Both the position numbers and the translations under genes were made by a program. The notes beneath the pieces were generated by a model. The model worked only from the letters and a program-made list of their open reading frames with translations, searched no databases and had not been told where the DNA came from. DNA of 62,000 bases, taken from contig JBBHKE010003519.1 in the NCBI GenBank assembly GCA_037447655.1, forward strand, positions 1 through 62,000, written 5' to 3'. Below are positions 32,983-42,949 of this stretch, piece by piece. The DNA comes from Zygnema cylindricum. Its lineage: Eukaryota; Streptophyta; Zygnematophyceae; Zygnematales; Zygnemataceae. The number at the start of each line of letters is the position of its first letter. Within the stretch, counting starts at the first letter, position 1.

Positions 32983-35900
32983 CAGAGGTACACGAGGCGG
33001 AATCCGAGGATGAGGACGATGAACTCCTATTGGATGAGGAGTTGGAAGCCAAAAATGAGGTCGAAATTCCACGAAAGCAGAAATGTGCTTTCGGTGGATT
33101 GAAAGGTGAAGCAGACTGGATTGTAGATTCAGGTGCATCCATGCACATGTGTTAAGATAAACACCTGTTCACTAAGATAAGAAATATTTCCACCGTAGAG
33201 ATAGAGTACGGGGATGGGAGAATAGTCACTACTACTTTTGTAGGATCGGTAGATCTAAAAGTGTTAGTAGAAGGAAAGACATCTATAGTTACATTCTCCG
33301 ATGTATTGTTTATTCTGGAGCTGAACAAAAACCTCATTTCTACGACTGTATTAGATGATAAGGGTTTTGATACTAGCACTAGGAAAGGAGTCTTTACTGC
33401 TAGTTTTGAGGAGGAAGTTTATTTTATTGCTGAAAAAGGTAGCCAAGGGATGTTTAGGCTGATTTTAAGCAATGAAAAGAATAAACTTTATTAGGTTGGT
33501 GTTCATGATATAATGTTGTTGCATACGAGGCTTAGGCATGTGAATCTAGATAAGTTAAGAGAGATGAAAAAGATGGGAGTAGTGGAAGGGATTCAGTTTG
33601 GTGAAAGTGAGAATCTAAGTGATTGTAGTGGATGTGCTCAAGGTAAAGCACACAAGTTACCCTTCCCAAAAACTGCCACCTATAAGGGAGAAAAGATTCT
33701 AGATTTAGTACACACAGATATTTGGGGGCCGGCCAGAGTGCCATCACCCGAAGGGAAGATATTTATGATGACTATCACCGATGATTGGTCTCGGTATTCC
33801 AAGGTGTATTTTTTGAAAAATAAGTCAATGGCTCATGAATGTTTTAAACAATATAAAGCATGGAGTGAAAAACTCCATGAAACCTCAATCAAAAGAGTAA
33901 GGAGTGACAATGGTAAAGAGTATACCTCTAAGCAGTTTGAGGATTTTTTTAGAGAAGATGGAGTGCAACACCAAAAGACAGTTTCTGAAAATCCAGAGCG
34001 AAATGTTATACCTGAAAGATTGAATAGAACACTGAATGATACTGCTAAGAGTATGCTGTTAGATAAGAAGATAAGAAAGAAGTTTTGGGCTGAAGCAATG
34101 AACTTTGCAAATTATCTCAAGAATAGAGTTCTTACTTCAACAGTAAAAGGCCAAACACCTTATGAGAGATGAACAGGTCGAAAACCAGATGTTTCACACT
34201 TAAAGGTTTTCGGTAGTCAAGTGTTCAGTTTAGATACAGATCGGTCAAACTGGAAGTTACACCCAAAAGGAAAACCAAGATATCTACTAGGATATGATAA
34301 AGATGTAAAAAGATATAGAATCTATGATCTCAAAAGAGAGGATATTATCCTAGTGAAGCACCTAGTGATTATGGATGAAGGAAAATCTATAGATCCCTTT
34401 AAGCATACAAAGACAGTCAAAATCAGATTTGAGTCAGAAAATTCTGATGACTTTGAGCTTCCTAACTATCCAGGATTTTAAGAAGATGGTGATCTTGCAG
34501 ATACGGATCAGATCGAGAAGGACTCAAATGTGGAACCCTTAGTATTAACTCCAACCGAAGCGCAAGACGTGGTGGAAATCAACCCGGAATCAAGGAATAT
34601 GGGAGAAGTAGAAACTCTTCGGAAGAATCCCAAAGAGCCATCTATTCCGACAACCGAGTTTGAGGGAGGAAGAAATAGCAGCAAAAGACAGCAAGAGAGA
34701 CAAGTTAACAATAAGGTAACCAAACCGTCTCACCACGATGAACCTCAAATTTATAATGAGGCAATGACTTGTCTTGAATCAAATCGGTGGAAGACAACCA
34801 TTAATGAGGAGATGGCCTCAATTATGGCGGCCGATACATGGGAATTGGTGGATTGTCCTCCTGATAGGAAACCAATTGGGTGTAAGTGGGTATTTAAGCT
34901 GAAACTCAACCCAGATAACATCATTAAGCGCTACAAGGCTCGGTTAGTGGCGAAGGGATTTACCCAAAAAGAGGGAATTGACTACGAGGAGACTTTTGCT
35001 CCGGTTGTCAAGTTTCCTTTGGTTCGGATACTTCTCAGTATGGCGGCAGCAGAAGACATGGAAGTGCATCTGATGGACATCAAGACAGCATTCCTACATG
35101 GAGAGTTGGAAGAGGAAATTTTTATGCGACAGCCCGAAAGATTTGTGGAGCAAGGGGAGGAAAGTAAGGTATGTTGATTGATCAAATCTTTGTATGGGCT
35201 GAAACAGGCGCCCTGGCAATGGAAGAAGAAGCTCGATGAGTTTGTTACAAGTTTGGGATATGTTCTGATCAGCTCAGATCACTCAATTTATTTGTTTGAA
35301 GATAAAGAAGGAATTACTTTTATTGCAATTTATGTCGATGATTTGCTTGTTTTAAGTAAATCTATAAATAAAATAAATAAGTTGAAGAATGATTTAAAAA
35401 GAAGATTTGAGATGAAGGATATGGGAGAACCAAGGTATATTTTGGGAATTCAGGTAGAGAGAGACAGAGATAAAAGATAATAAGATTAACTCAAAAAGAG
35501 GCCATTGGAAACATGTTAGAAAAATTCCAAATGGACAAGGCTAATAGTTGTACCACTCCTATGGAATTAAAAAAAGGAAGTGAGGGGAGTGAGGAAGAGG
35601 GAGTTATAATCTTAGATGATGAGGTAGGCCCGGAAGAGAAAAGATTTATGCAGACCATCCCTTATAGACAAGTAGTGGGCAACCTAATATATTTCATGAA
35701 TTGTACTTGTCCGGACATAGCCGCAGCTGTAGGAGTACTAAGTAGGAGTCTGAATGCTCCCACTAAGAAAGATAAGAAGGCAGCTAAGAGAGTCCTTAGA
35801 TATCTCATAGGAACTAGAGATCTATGGTTGCATTTGGGTGGAAAAAATAATGACGTCACCACTTGGAGTGATGCCAGCTATGGGGATGCTCGTATGAGGA

Positions 35901-36312
35901 GATGCACATCTGGATATGTATTGTATGTGGGTGATGGGGCTTGCTGATAGAGCAACAAGCAGCAAAAGGTCGTTGCTTAGTCCACCATGGAGGCTGAGTA
36001 CATGGCTTCTTGCTCTGCTGTAAAAGAATTAATTTGGGTCAATGCTTTGCTTGGTGAGCTTGGTCATCTTAAGAGTGGTTTCCAAAAAGTGTTTTGTGAT
36101 AATCAGGCTGCCATTGCCATTTTTGCCAATCCTAAACATCACTTTAAAGCCAAACACATGGACATTAGACTTAGCTTTGTAAGGAGAAAGTAGAATACAA
36201 GATAATCAGTTTGGAGTATAAACCAGATAGTGAAATGGTAGCAGATATGATGACCAAAGCTGTTTCTTCCCCTAAACTAATTTTCTGCCAGAGAAGTGTG
36301 GTCTTAAAATAA
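32983..36312 (+). pseudogene. pol of copia element P: protease-integrase-RT-RNase H (broken)
   Basis: Order on the + strand: aspartic protease (DWIVDSGASMHMC, then a stop), GAG-pre-integrase zinc region (LRHVNLDKL, CSGCAQGKAH), integrase core (HTDIWGP, RSDNGKEYTS, then PERNVIPERLN where intact copies have PEQNGVAER), RT (WVFKLKLNPDN, KTAFLHGELEEE, YVDDLLVLS), RNase H (TWSDASYGDA, STMEAEYMA, KHMDIRL). Stops break the frame at 34170-34172, 35175-35177, 35945-35950 and 35978-35980. Catalytic residues are largely preserved, but no intact polyprotein is possible. Confidence 0.9.
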
Positions 36313-36323
36313 AGAGTGACTAG

Positions 36324-36336
36324 AAAATAAGGGGAG
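36324..36336 (+). promoter_or_regulatory. polypurine tract of P
   Basis: AAAATAAGGGGAG directly precedes the 3' LTR TGTAGA; it is the expected plus-strand DNA primer site. The same tract (reverse complement CTCCCCTTATTTT) borders LTRs A and B of the 54-62 kb array. Confidence 0.85.
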
Positions 36337-37335
36337 TGTAGAGATAAAAGGGTTATTTTAGTATTTTCTAGGTTTTGTAAAATGCAGAAAAGAAGCAGAG
36401 GCAGTCTGCCTCTAACTCCTCTCTCTTGCTCCCACACTTGTCGTAGTCACTGAAAGTTTGAGAGGGAGATAGAGCCATGGCCTCCTATGCTATCCCGACG
36501 AGGACAGATATTAGGTTGGTAGATTTTACCAAAAAAACTTGGCGAACCCAGGATTTGAACCACCTGCCGTCCGTCAAGGCAGACGGTAGCTGGTAGCCTT
36601 TGCCATCTAGTCTAAATCGGAGATATATGATGGAGGGTTTAATAGTTATTTAAATGTTAACACGTAAGCTATTTCATTCAACATGAGATTTCGACATAGA
36701 TACAGTTTGTAATGTACGGCGTACGGAAAATCGGAAACGAATATCGCGCATTTTGTTTCGACGGCGAAACAAATATTGCGCAAGTATTTATGACGGCCAC
36801 GAAGCATGCCGAGATCGCGGAATGGGTTTTTGGCGGTTTGCGGAAAACGTCACATCAATCGCCACGTGGTGCAATCATATTTGATTACAGTATCTACGAA
36901 GATTCCAAGAACGAATCCAAAAATGACATGTGTCGACTTATTGGCCATGTCGTATAATGGTCGTACAGAAAGTACACCGCCACCTGTACGTTTCTGTATG
37001 ATACACTATTAAAATAGGTGCCGTACTTCAGTAGATAGAGTTTTAGAGAGAGATAGGACTTAGAAATTTTTTATAGATTGGACCCTCTCTCCTAGTGAGC
37101 TTCTGTACCAAAGGTCAACTTGACCCTTCATAACTTACTGCTCAGGGGAGCAAATTCAAAGATTCTTTTTGCTATCAACTTAGGGGAGTATTCCCTTCAC
37201 AAGGGTGAAGGTAGTCAGAGTTTTTGTCTGCTAGGGTGGCAGTTATTCTCTCTGAAACACAAAGGGGTTAGGGTTATCTTAGAGGCTTCGTGTGAGCTAC
37301 CTACTTTGAGGTCCTATGGAGGTCTCAGAGTTGCA
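36337..37335 (+). repeat. 3' LTR of copia element P
   Basis: 999 bp, TGTAGA to GAGTTGCA. It includes the ATG-GAG-GTC-TCA-GAG codons that start gag in the related 54-62 kb elements. The T-arm-like hairpin is at 36539-36577, with a 4-base deletion relative to the 5' LTR. Confidence 0.9.
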
Positions 37336-37340
37336 CCCTA

Positions 37341-37960
37341 CAAGATCCCATGTTTCCTCGCGCGCGGCATTTCATACAGGTGTTGCAGCTCGGGATACAG
37401 CGGCTTCGAAAGAACGTGACTACGTGCACCGAGACCCAGCTGATAGTTTTACACCATTTGCTTTGGAGATATTTGGGACCTTAGACTCGTCTTTCGACAA
37501 CTTTTTGCGCAACTGCGCTCGGCAATCTTTCAAAGTCAGAGGGACGGGTAGCCGTTCTCCAACTCTCATGTCGGCTTTCTACTCCCAACGCATCTCTGTC
37601 GCCATTCAACGTTCCCAAGCTTCGGCCATTATCCGCCAGAGCACGGTGGTGACTGATGGCCAAGGACTGCGAGACTTACCGCCGCGCCACCTGGCGCATG
37701 TAGACGATATCCATAGTTTTGATCTTTAGTTGGGCGTAGTTTGAGGCTTTAATGTCTAGGTTATTTTGTAGTGTTTCAATAGTTTGCTTTTGTTCTACCT
37801 GCTTACTTTCTTCCCTTTTAGGCTTTTTACGCACTTTTGTTGTGTTCTTAGTCCTTTAGGATATTTGTCTTTAACCTTTGGTGGTCATCAATACTTTTTA
37901 GTGACAATCATGTTTTTTACTTTGATGGTATTACCATTGCGTTCTTGGAAATAAAAACTT
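37341..37960 (+). pseudogene. C-terminal fragment of the RT-like ORF, right part, with 3' end
   Basis: Continuation of the ORF cut at 30965: AAFHTGVAARDTAASKERDY and PFALEIFG correspond to HVGVAARDAAKRKELDYA and MAVEIFG of the minus-strand copy. The frame ends with a stop at 37727-37729. T-rich sequence and an AATAAA at 37950 follow, plausibly the element's 3' UTR. Confidence 0.7.
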
Positions 37961-37972
37961 TTCTTATTTCTT

Positions 37973-38052
37973 TACATACGAATGCTCTGAAAGTAGTACG
38001 GAAAATCTTCTCTTTAAACAAAGTTGGAATTTCGGTTACATGTGAAAGTACC
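37973..38052 (+). repeat. dispersed repeat 'ACGAATGCTTTGAAAG', copy 3
   Basis: ACGAATGCTCTGAAAGTAGT, then AAAATCTTC and GGTTACATGTGAAAGTACCC: same block order as at 14137 and 15495. Confidence 0.55.
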
Positions 38053-38198
38053 CTAACCCTCTCGAACCAGAGATAGGTTAATAAGCATCTCCCCTTATGT
38101 CGGAAGTGTACTTTCCCAGTGTTTGTGATCCCCGGTTAATTTATGTTTTTTAGCATATTAGATTACGGGAATTGCGTGTATTAGGTAGGAATTACGGG
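38051..38198 (+). repeat. dispersed repeat R1, copy 2
   Basis: Counterpart of 28438-28590; here it is immediately followed by R2. Confidence 0.7.
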
Positions 38199-38330
38199 CC
38201 TAGTTGTCCAACTTGTACGGATTTATATTTTTTTCCGAAAACTACGTGGTATTCGCTTGTTTCGTAGATTTTGCAAATTTTGTATTTTTTACTGTACGAA
38301 AATGTACGAAAATCATGACCCTAAAAAATC
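38196..38330 (+). repeat. dispersed repeat R2, copy 2
   Basis: Counterpart of 28918-29070, contiguous with R1. This is probably the original arrangement. Confidence 0.65.
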
Positions 38331-39266
38331 CTTAAACAATTTGAAAAAAAGTACGGATTATATACAAAAATCTAGAAATCTATATGGAAACCGTTCCCTA
38401 ATAACCATAAAAGTACAGCAAATCTAAGATTGTTGTACCAAATATACGGGAACCTACGAGAATGTACCATAAAAACCCTAAAATCCCTGCTAAAATAATC
38501 CTAAAATGCACCTAAATGTATGGCAATGTCTATAAATGTACGGCAAACATACCGTTGATGTACTGAATAATACGGTAATGTACGCTAACGATCCCTAAAA
38601 ATGTAAAATAAATAACCGTTAAACGTACGAATAAATACGGATACTGTACGTTAATGTACGTAACATCTAAAACAGTCGTAATTTAATATACGGAATGTTT
38701 TAGTATGTACCCAAAAAACCATAAAATCCCCTAAAACCCTTAAATAGCCCTAAATGTACTGACATATACGGACGATGTACAAAACTGTACGAGAACTGTA
38801 TGATTGCTAAGTAGGGTACGAATTTTATAAATTTTCAAGATTGTTTGATGCGCACTCTACACAGTAACCGTTAATGTACTATAGTTTACTCCGTGCGTTT
38901 TATGCGCATAGGACATCTATGGTTACGGGGTTCAAGACATCTTGGCTGCCATATTTTTTTTGTGCAATTTGAATTTGTACGCGTTAATTTTAGGGTTTGA
39001 AAATATTTTGCGGCAATTGTATTGAACGCACTAAACTCGGGTAGCTATTTTTATCCCTCAGGGGTAAATATAACGCGCTAAAATGTGTGACAAGCACGGT
39101 TCACAACTTCTAGCACGACGGTGAACCATCTGTGTACACGCAAAGAAAAAATAAAATACGAAAAATGACAAATCCGCAACTAAAACCAAGAGTGGTGCTC
39201 ATCTCGGTATCCAGTTTATGATATTTCGTTCAACCAATGTTACGAAGCGAGTCATTATCAAAATAA
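38331..39266. other. AT-rich, GTAC-rich non-coding region
   Basis: No ORF of interest. I count about 16 GTAC tetranucleotides between 38341 and 38880, several times what chance would give in AT-rich DNA, mostly in TGTACG/CGTACA words among AAACCCTAAA-like words. Confidence 0.6.
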
Positions 39267-39440
39267 AGAATTAGTAACTAATTAGTACTAAACTAAAAGA
39301 ATTAGTAACTAGATAGTACTCAACTCAAAGATTTAGTAACTAGTTAGTACTAAATTAAAAGAATTAGTAACTAATTAGTACTAAACTAAACGAATTAGTA
39401 ACTAATTAGTTCTAAACTAAAAGAATTAATAATCAGTAAC
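39267..39440 (+). repeat. tandem repeat, 31-bp unit, about 5.5 copies
   Basis: Successive units AGAATTAGTAACTAATTAG + TACTAAACTAAA with a few substitutions per unit. The unit is itself partly palindromic (TTAGTAACTAA, TTAGTACTAA). Minisatellite. Confidence 0.85.
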
Positions 39441-39773
39441 ATGGTATAAATCGAAAGTTAGGAATGATCTGGGTGATTGTGAACGGCTTAAAGTATTGAT
39501 GTTAATAAAAGGTCTATTTCATTATTTAGTATTATTAACGTTGTTTTGTGGTCAAAGGCCAAATAATACCGGGGGTGGTTTAACCTAATAAGGTTCACAA
39601 TGTGACATCGGTAGACGGCCTACTCGATGGACCTCGATTATACCATCTATCGCAAATAGTGTGGACCACATCAATGTACAGTGGTGTACTCATTAAATCC
39701 ACACTATATCATACAATATCCCACCTACCCACATTAACATCGTCAACTAGGGCCAGTTCAACTGAATTCCAAT

Positions 39774-40814
39774 GTGAAAATTCCCCCAATGTTTAATTCG
39801 AACCAAAGGTGGTACACAATGTACGCTATCGTAGTGACCAAACATTGTCAAATTTACTCAGTTGAAAATGAAAGTGCCTCTAATCTGGAGGTCATGAGGG
39901 ATGCAAATAAGGAGAGTACCACCGACGAGCAGTCTTTAGAGAACTCCAAAAAGAAGGCCGAGGCGCAATATCCTAGTGGGGATGATGTGTTCATCCTCCG
40001 ACAAGAGGAAGGGGAAACGGAAAGGGAAAGTGAAAGAGGAGAAGAAATGCCCGATTATCTTTTTCCACTACCTACCGACCCAAATTTTCTCGATCTCGCC
40101 TTCAATTTCGCCAAATGCTATTACTGGGATCCTTCGGAGTGGCTAGCAGCGTGGCGCAAAGGAAAATTTGGAGAACTAATCAATATCTTTGCTAGTGTGC
40201 CACCACACCCGACATGGAATTTCATGAGGACGAAGGACCTGGGGAACAATCATAAAGGTTAAATGCTGTTAAACCCGCATGCACTATCGTTCTTAGAGGT
40301 GGTCGAGGACCACTACCGGTACAAGGTGGACGTTCCAAGATTACTCCACCATTACCATCTATGGGATGTTCTCCTACACGACATCATTTTGCAAGCAGAA
40401 GTCACACCAGAAGTGCGAACAGTCAAGTTAGCCCGGAAAAATGCCTTGCAGCGAGCCCGAGCTGCCAAGAAGCACGTTTCCTTAAAATCGAGGAAAGTAC
40501 CTCGGTGGGAACCGGCGTACGAAGCAGCAGCAGAGGCTTTGCAAATCGCAGCACCGAAAGCTCCCCAAAGCCCAGCGCCAGAAGCATGTGCACCTAAGGT
40601 TGCTCCTCCACAGCTAGTAGAGCCAGCGGTTGCATCGGAAGAAAAAGGGGACCAGCTACAAGAGTGAATCGTCCGAAGACGCTTGGTAGCGGCGGATCAC
40701 CACATCGCACTCTTGGAGACCCAATGTGTGCAGCTCCAAAACCAATTGGATACCCTGCGGGAAGAATTTGAGGAGTACCTAGAGGAAACCTACGAAATGC
40801 TTCGTCAGCTATAG
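39774..40814 (+). pseudogene. unrecognised ORF, Pro/Ala-rich with C-terminal coiled coil, two in-frame stops
   Basis: One reading frame runs from 39774 to TAG 40812-40814, broken by TAA 40260-40262 and TGA 40665-40667 (about 346 codons). Segment 1 has an acidic linker and LPTDPNFLDLAFNFAKCYYW. Segment 2 has a basic Ala/Arg stretch (ARKNALQRARAAKKH), then Pro/Ala repeats. Segment 3 is heptad-like (LETQCVQLQNQLDTLREEF). No known domain recognised. It ends about 55 bp before an LTR-like start with a purine-rich stretch, so I infer a gag-like or extra ORF of an LTR element. Confidence 0.5.
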
Positions 40815-40867
40815 TCGCTCTGAGTAAGTACCATTCAGTGAGACGCCGAATCCTTAATGGGAGGAAC

Positions 40868-41280
40868 TGTAACAAGGTTACAGAACTATGTACAGTATAG
40901 GGTGCTGTTGCGGTTCAGAGCAGCGCAGCTGCAATGCAGACGAGCGCAGTATAGCAGCGGAGCAACGTAGTATAGCAGTATAGCAACGTAGCGTAGCAAC
41001 ATAGCGACGCAGCGTAGCAATATAGCAACGCCGCATAATGTAGGTTTACTACATTGTTCAAGAAGATAGTTGGGTTGATCATGGTTGAACGAAAAGGTCC
41101 GCGTGTACGCAAGGATAGTACTTAGTTGGCTAGCAACTGATTAGTTTAAATAGTCCAGTAGACCTAGTCAACAGGAGACTCATGAATAGAATTTTACACT
41201 AAGTTTGCAATCTTGTAATCGCTTCCCGATTAATAAAGTTCAATCCTTTCTTTGAAAGCTATGTACTTACTGTCGCTACG
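40868..41280 (+). repeat. LTR-like sequence (candidate 3' LTR)
   Basis: Starts TGTAACAAGGTTACAG just after a purine-rich stretch (AATGGGAGGAAC), contains AATAAA at 41232-41237 in a typical LTR R-region setting, and has an irregular AGCAACGTAG/TATAGC repeat at about 40917-41035. I found no matching 5' LTR in the window and cannot fix the right end. Confidence 0.45.
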
Positions 41281-41343
41281 AGGGGATCTTTGGGGATTAT
41301 TCCGCTGTGCAATGGGATTGTGGTGTTATTAGTTTGCCCTTTT

Positions 41344-41521
41344 TACAGGGGTCGTCTCTCTCAAAAACACGTGTTTTCACACATACGGCGTATGAAAAAT
41401 ACTGGCCACCTGTCGGCAAGTGGGAAGACGATAAACAAAACCACAAATTTTGTGCGACAACGAAGGGTTTCGACACGTCGACAATGTGAAGTACGGACAT
41501 TACGAAGTCACAAAAATTGTA
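41344..41521 (+). repeat. dispersed repeat 'GGGGCCGTCTCTCTC', copy 2
   Basis: Copy of 15178-15363 (GGGTCGTCTCTCTCAAAAAC, GGCAAGTGGGAAGACGA, GGGTTTCGACACGTCGACAA). It stops where the X element fragment begins at about 41526. Confidence 0.65.
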
Positions 41522-41525
41522 CTCC

Positions 41526-41961
41526 TCCCCTAACAAGTAGAGTTGTCTGCTGGAATTCAAGAAATGAGCCACCAGCAAACGAATGTGCATCAATCAGAGC
41601 ACGAAAGTTATCACAATATTCCACCATACTCCCCCCGGAGTATTTTTAGTCTTAGATTTGTCCAGCCACCAGAAGTTCCTCCTGGACATTAGATTTCTCA
41701 AAAGCAGTTTTTAGTGATTCCCACATTTATTTTGCTTTCTTCATTTTGAGCCGAGACATGACCAAATTCTCGGAGATGCACAAAATCAGATTGTTTCGCG
41801 CCAGTGAGTTTTTCTTCGCCCAACTCGCATCTGTTTCACTTAAAGTACCATCTAAGATCCCAAATAGATCAGCAGTTTCAAATGTGGATTCAACCATCGC
41901 CGCCTAGTATGCATACTTTTGGCCATTGAATATTGGAATTCTTGATGAAACGCCCATAACC
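41526..41961 (-). pseudogene. truncated second gag copy of X
   Basis: Minus-strand gag N-terminal region (IPIFNG, LCISENLVMSRLKMKKA, YCDNFRALIDAH) following the 3' LTR of X, virtually identical to 46868-47303. It shows that the array once continued to the left as a tandem element. Confidence 0.8.
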
Positions 41962-42930
41962 TGTTGTTCTACAACCACAGTAGCAGGAGGAGAGCTAGAA
42001 GCAGTAGTAGTGGAAGTAGACATTTAAAGCAGAAGCTAACAAACACCCTACTCAACAGCCAACTTCAAGATGTGATAGAATGCAACTCAGTGATATATGC
42101 AGACTCAAATTTTTCATAACAGTAGTAAGCACAGTGTAAAATCACTCTACAAAGATTAAACTCAATTGATCCAGCCAACCATAAGATATTCACACTGCAG
42201 ATTCACAAAAACTGCCTTAGTAGATTAATATCCCAAGACTTGGATGATCACAATTTGTCTAAGTCCTAAACTATATACTCACACCGAGTATCTACTGGTC
42301 ACACTAATTCAAGTGATTTTACTACAGTACTGTTTTATGCTACGACAATTTACTAAAACTGTACTTACTATTCTAAGAGTACTTCCAAAACCTAATTTTG
42401 CCTTTTCTCTAAATCTGAATAGTGCGATACTATTTCAAATTAGCTAAACTACAAAACCTTGTTTCCAGATATTTACAAATAGAAAGCCGTACATTAAATG
42501 TTCTTCGCGCTTAGTCAGCAGTGGTCTATAGCATTCGTTTGACTGTTGTCGAAGCACCTGATACCGTCCAAGTGTGCTTCGTCATTTGTGGTCCCTTCTG
42601 ATTCGCGTCTGTCAATTCCATGTCAATCAACGGCCCTTCTTGGCTGAGCGTACCATACTTTTCTAGATATGCGGTTTGCATTCCTTTCGTCCGATTTCAT
42701 CAATCTGCTCGTTAATCTCCCAACACGTGTAATTGGTCATCCGCGCTACTCCGTGAAACCTGCAACACCCTTTTCCTGCCGACGCGTGTCCATACAGTAC
42801 ACTATCTTAGTCTTCTATTACTGTAACACTATTTGAGGTAAGTATTGCAAGTTTCATTTCCCAAAATATTATAAGTCCTTAATTCATCCTCACAGCTCTA
42901 TCTACTGAGTAAAGATTTTCAATTTCAACA
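41962..42930 (-). repeat. LTR of element X, left (3') copy
   Basis: 969 bp, TG...CA on each strand. On the element's strand it is preceded by the polypurine tract (42931-42945, reverse complement AAAGATTTAGGGGAG). It lacks two short stretches (about 9 bp each) present in the right copy. Confidence 0.88.
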
Positions 42931-42949
42931 CTCCCCTAAATCTTTAGAC

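Larger units (their letters stand above)
30966..37335 (+). mobile_element. full-length Ty1/copia retrotransposon P
   Basis: 6.37-kb element: 5' LTR 30966-31989, half-tRNA-type primer-binding site 31990-32005, gag, protease, integrase, RT and RNase H remnants in copia order, polypurine tract 36324-36336, 3' LTR 36337-37335, TSD CCCTA on both sides. Integrase precedes RT, which defines Ty1/copia. Several in-frame stops and frameshifts make this copy non-autonomous. It interrupts an RT-like ORF; without the element and one TSD copy, the flanks read on in one frame. Confidence 0.93.

Noticed and set aside
38460-38760. Telomere-like CCCTAAA words
   Set aside because: Isolated and irregular, never in tandem; not an interstitial telomere tract.
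39267-39440. CRISPR-like array
   Set aside because: Units are directly adjacent without spacers and the context is eukaryotic; it is a minisatellite.
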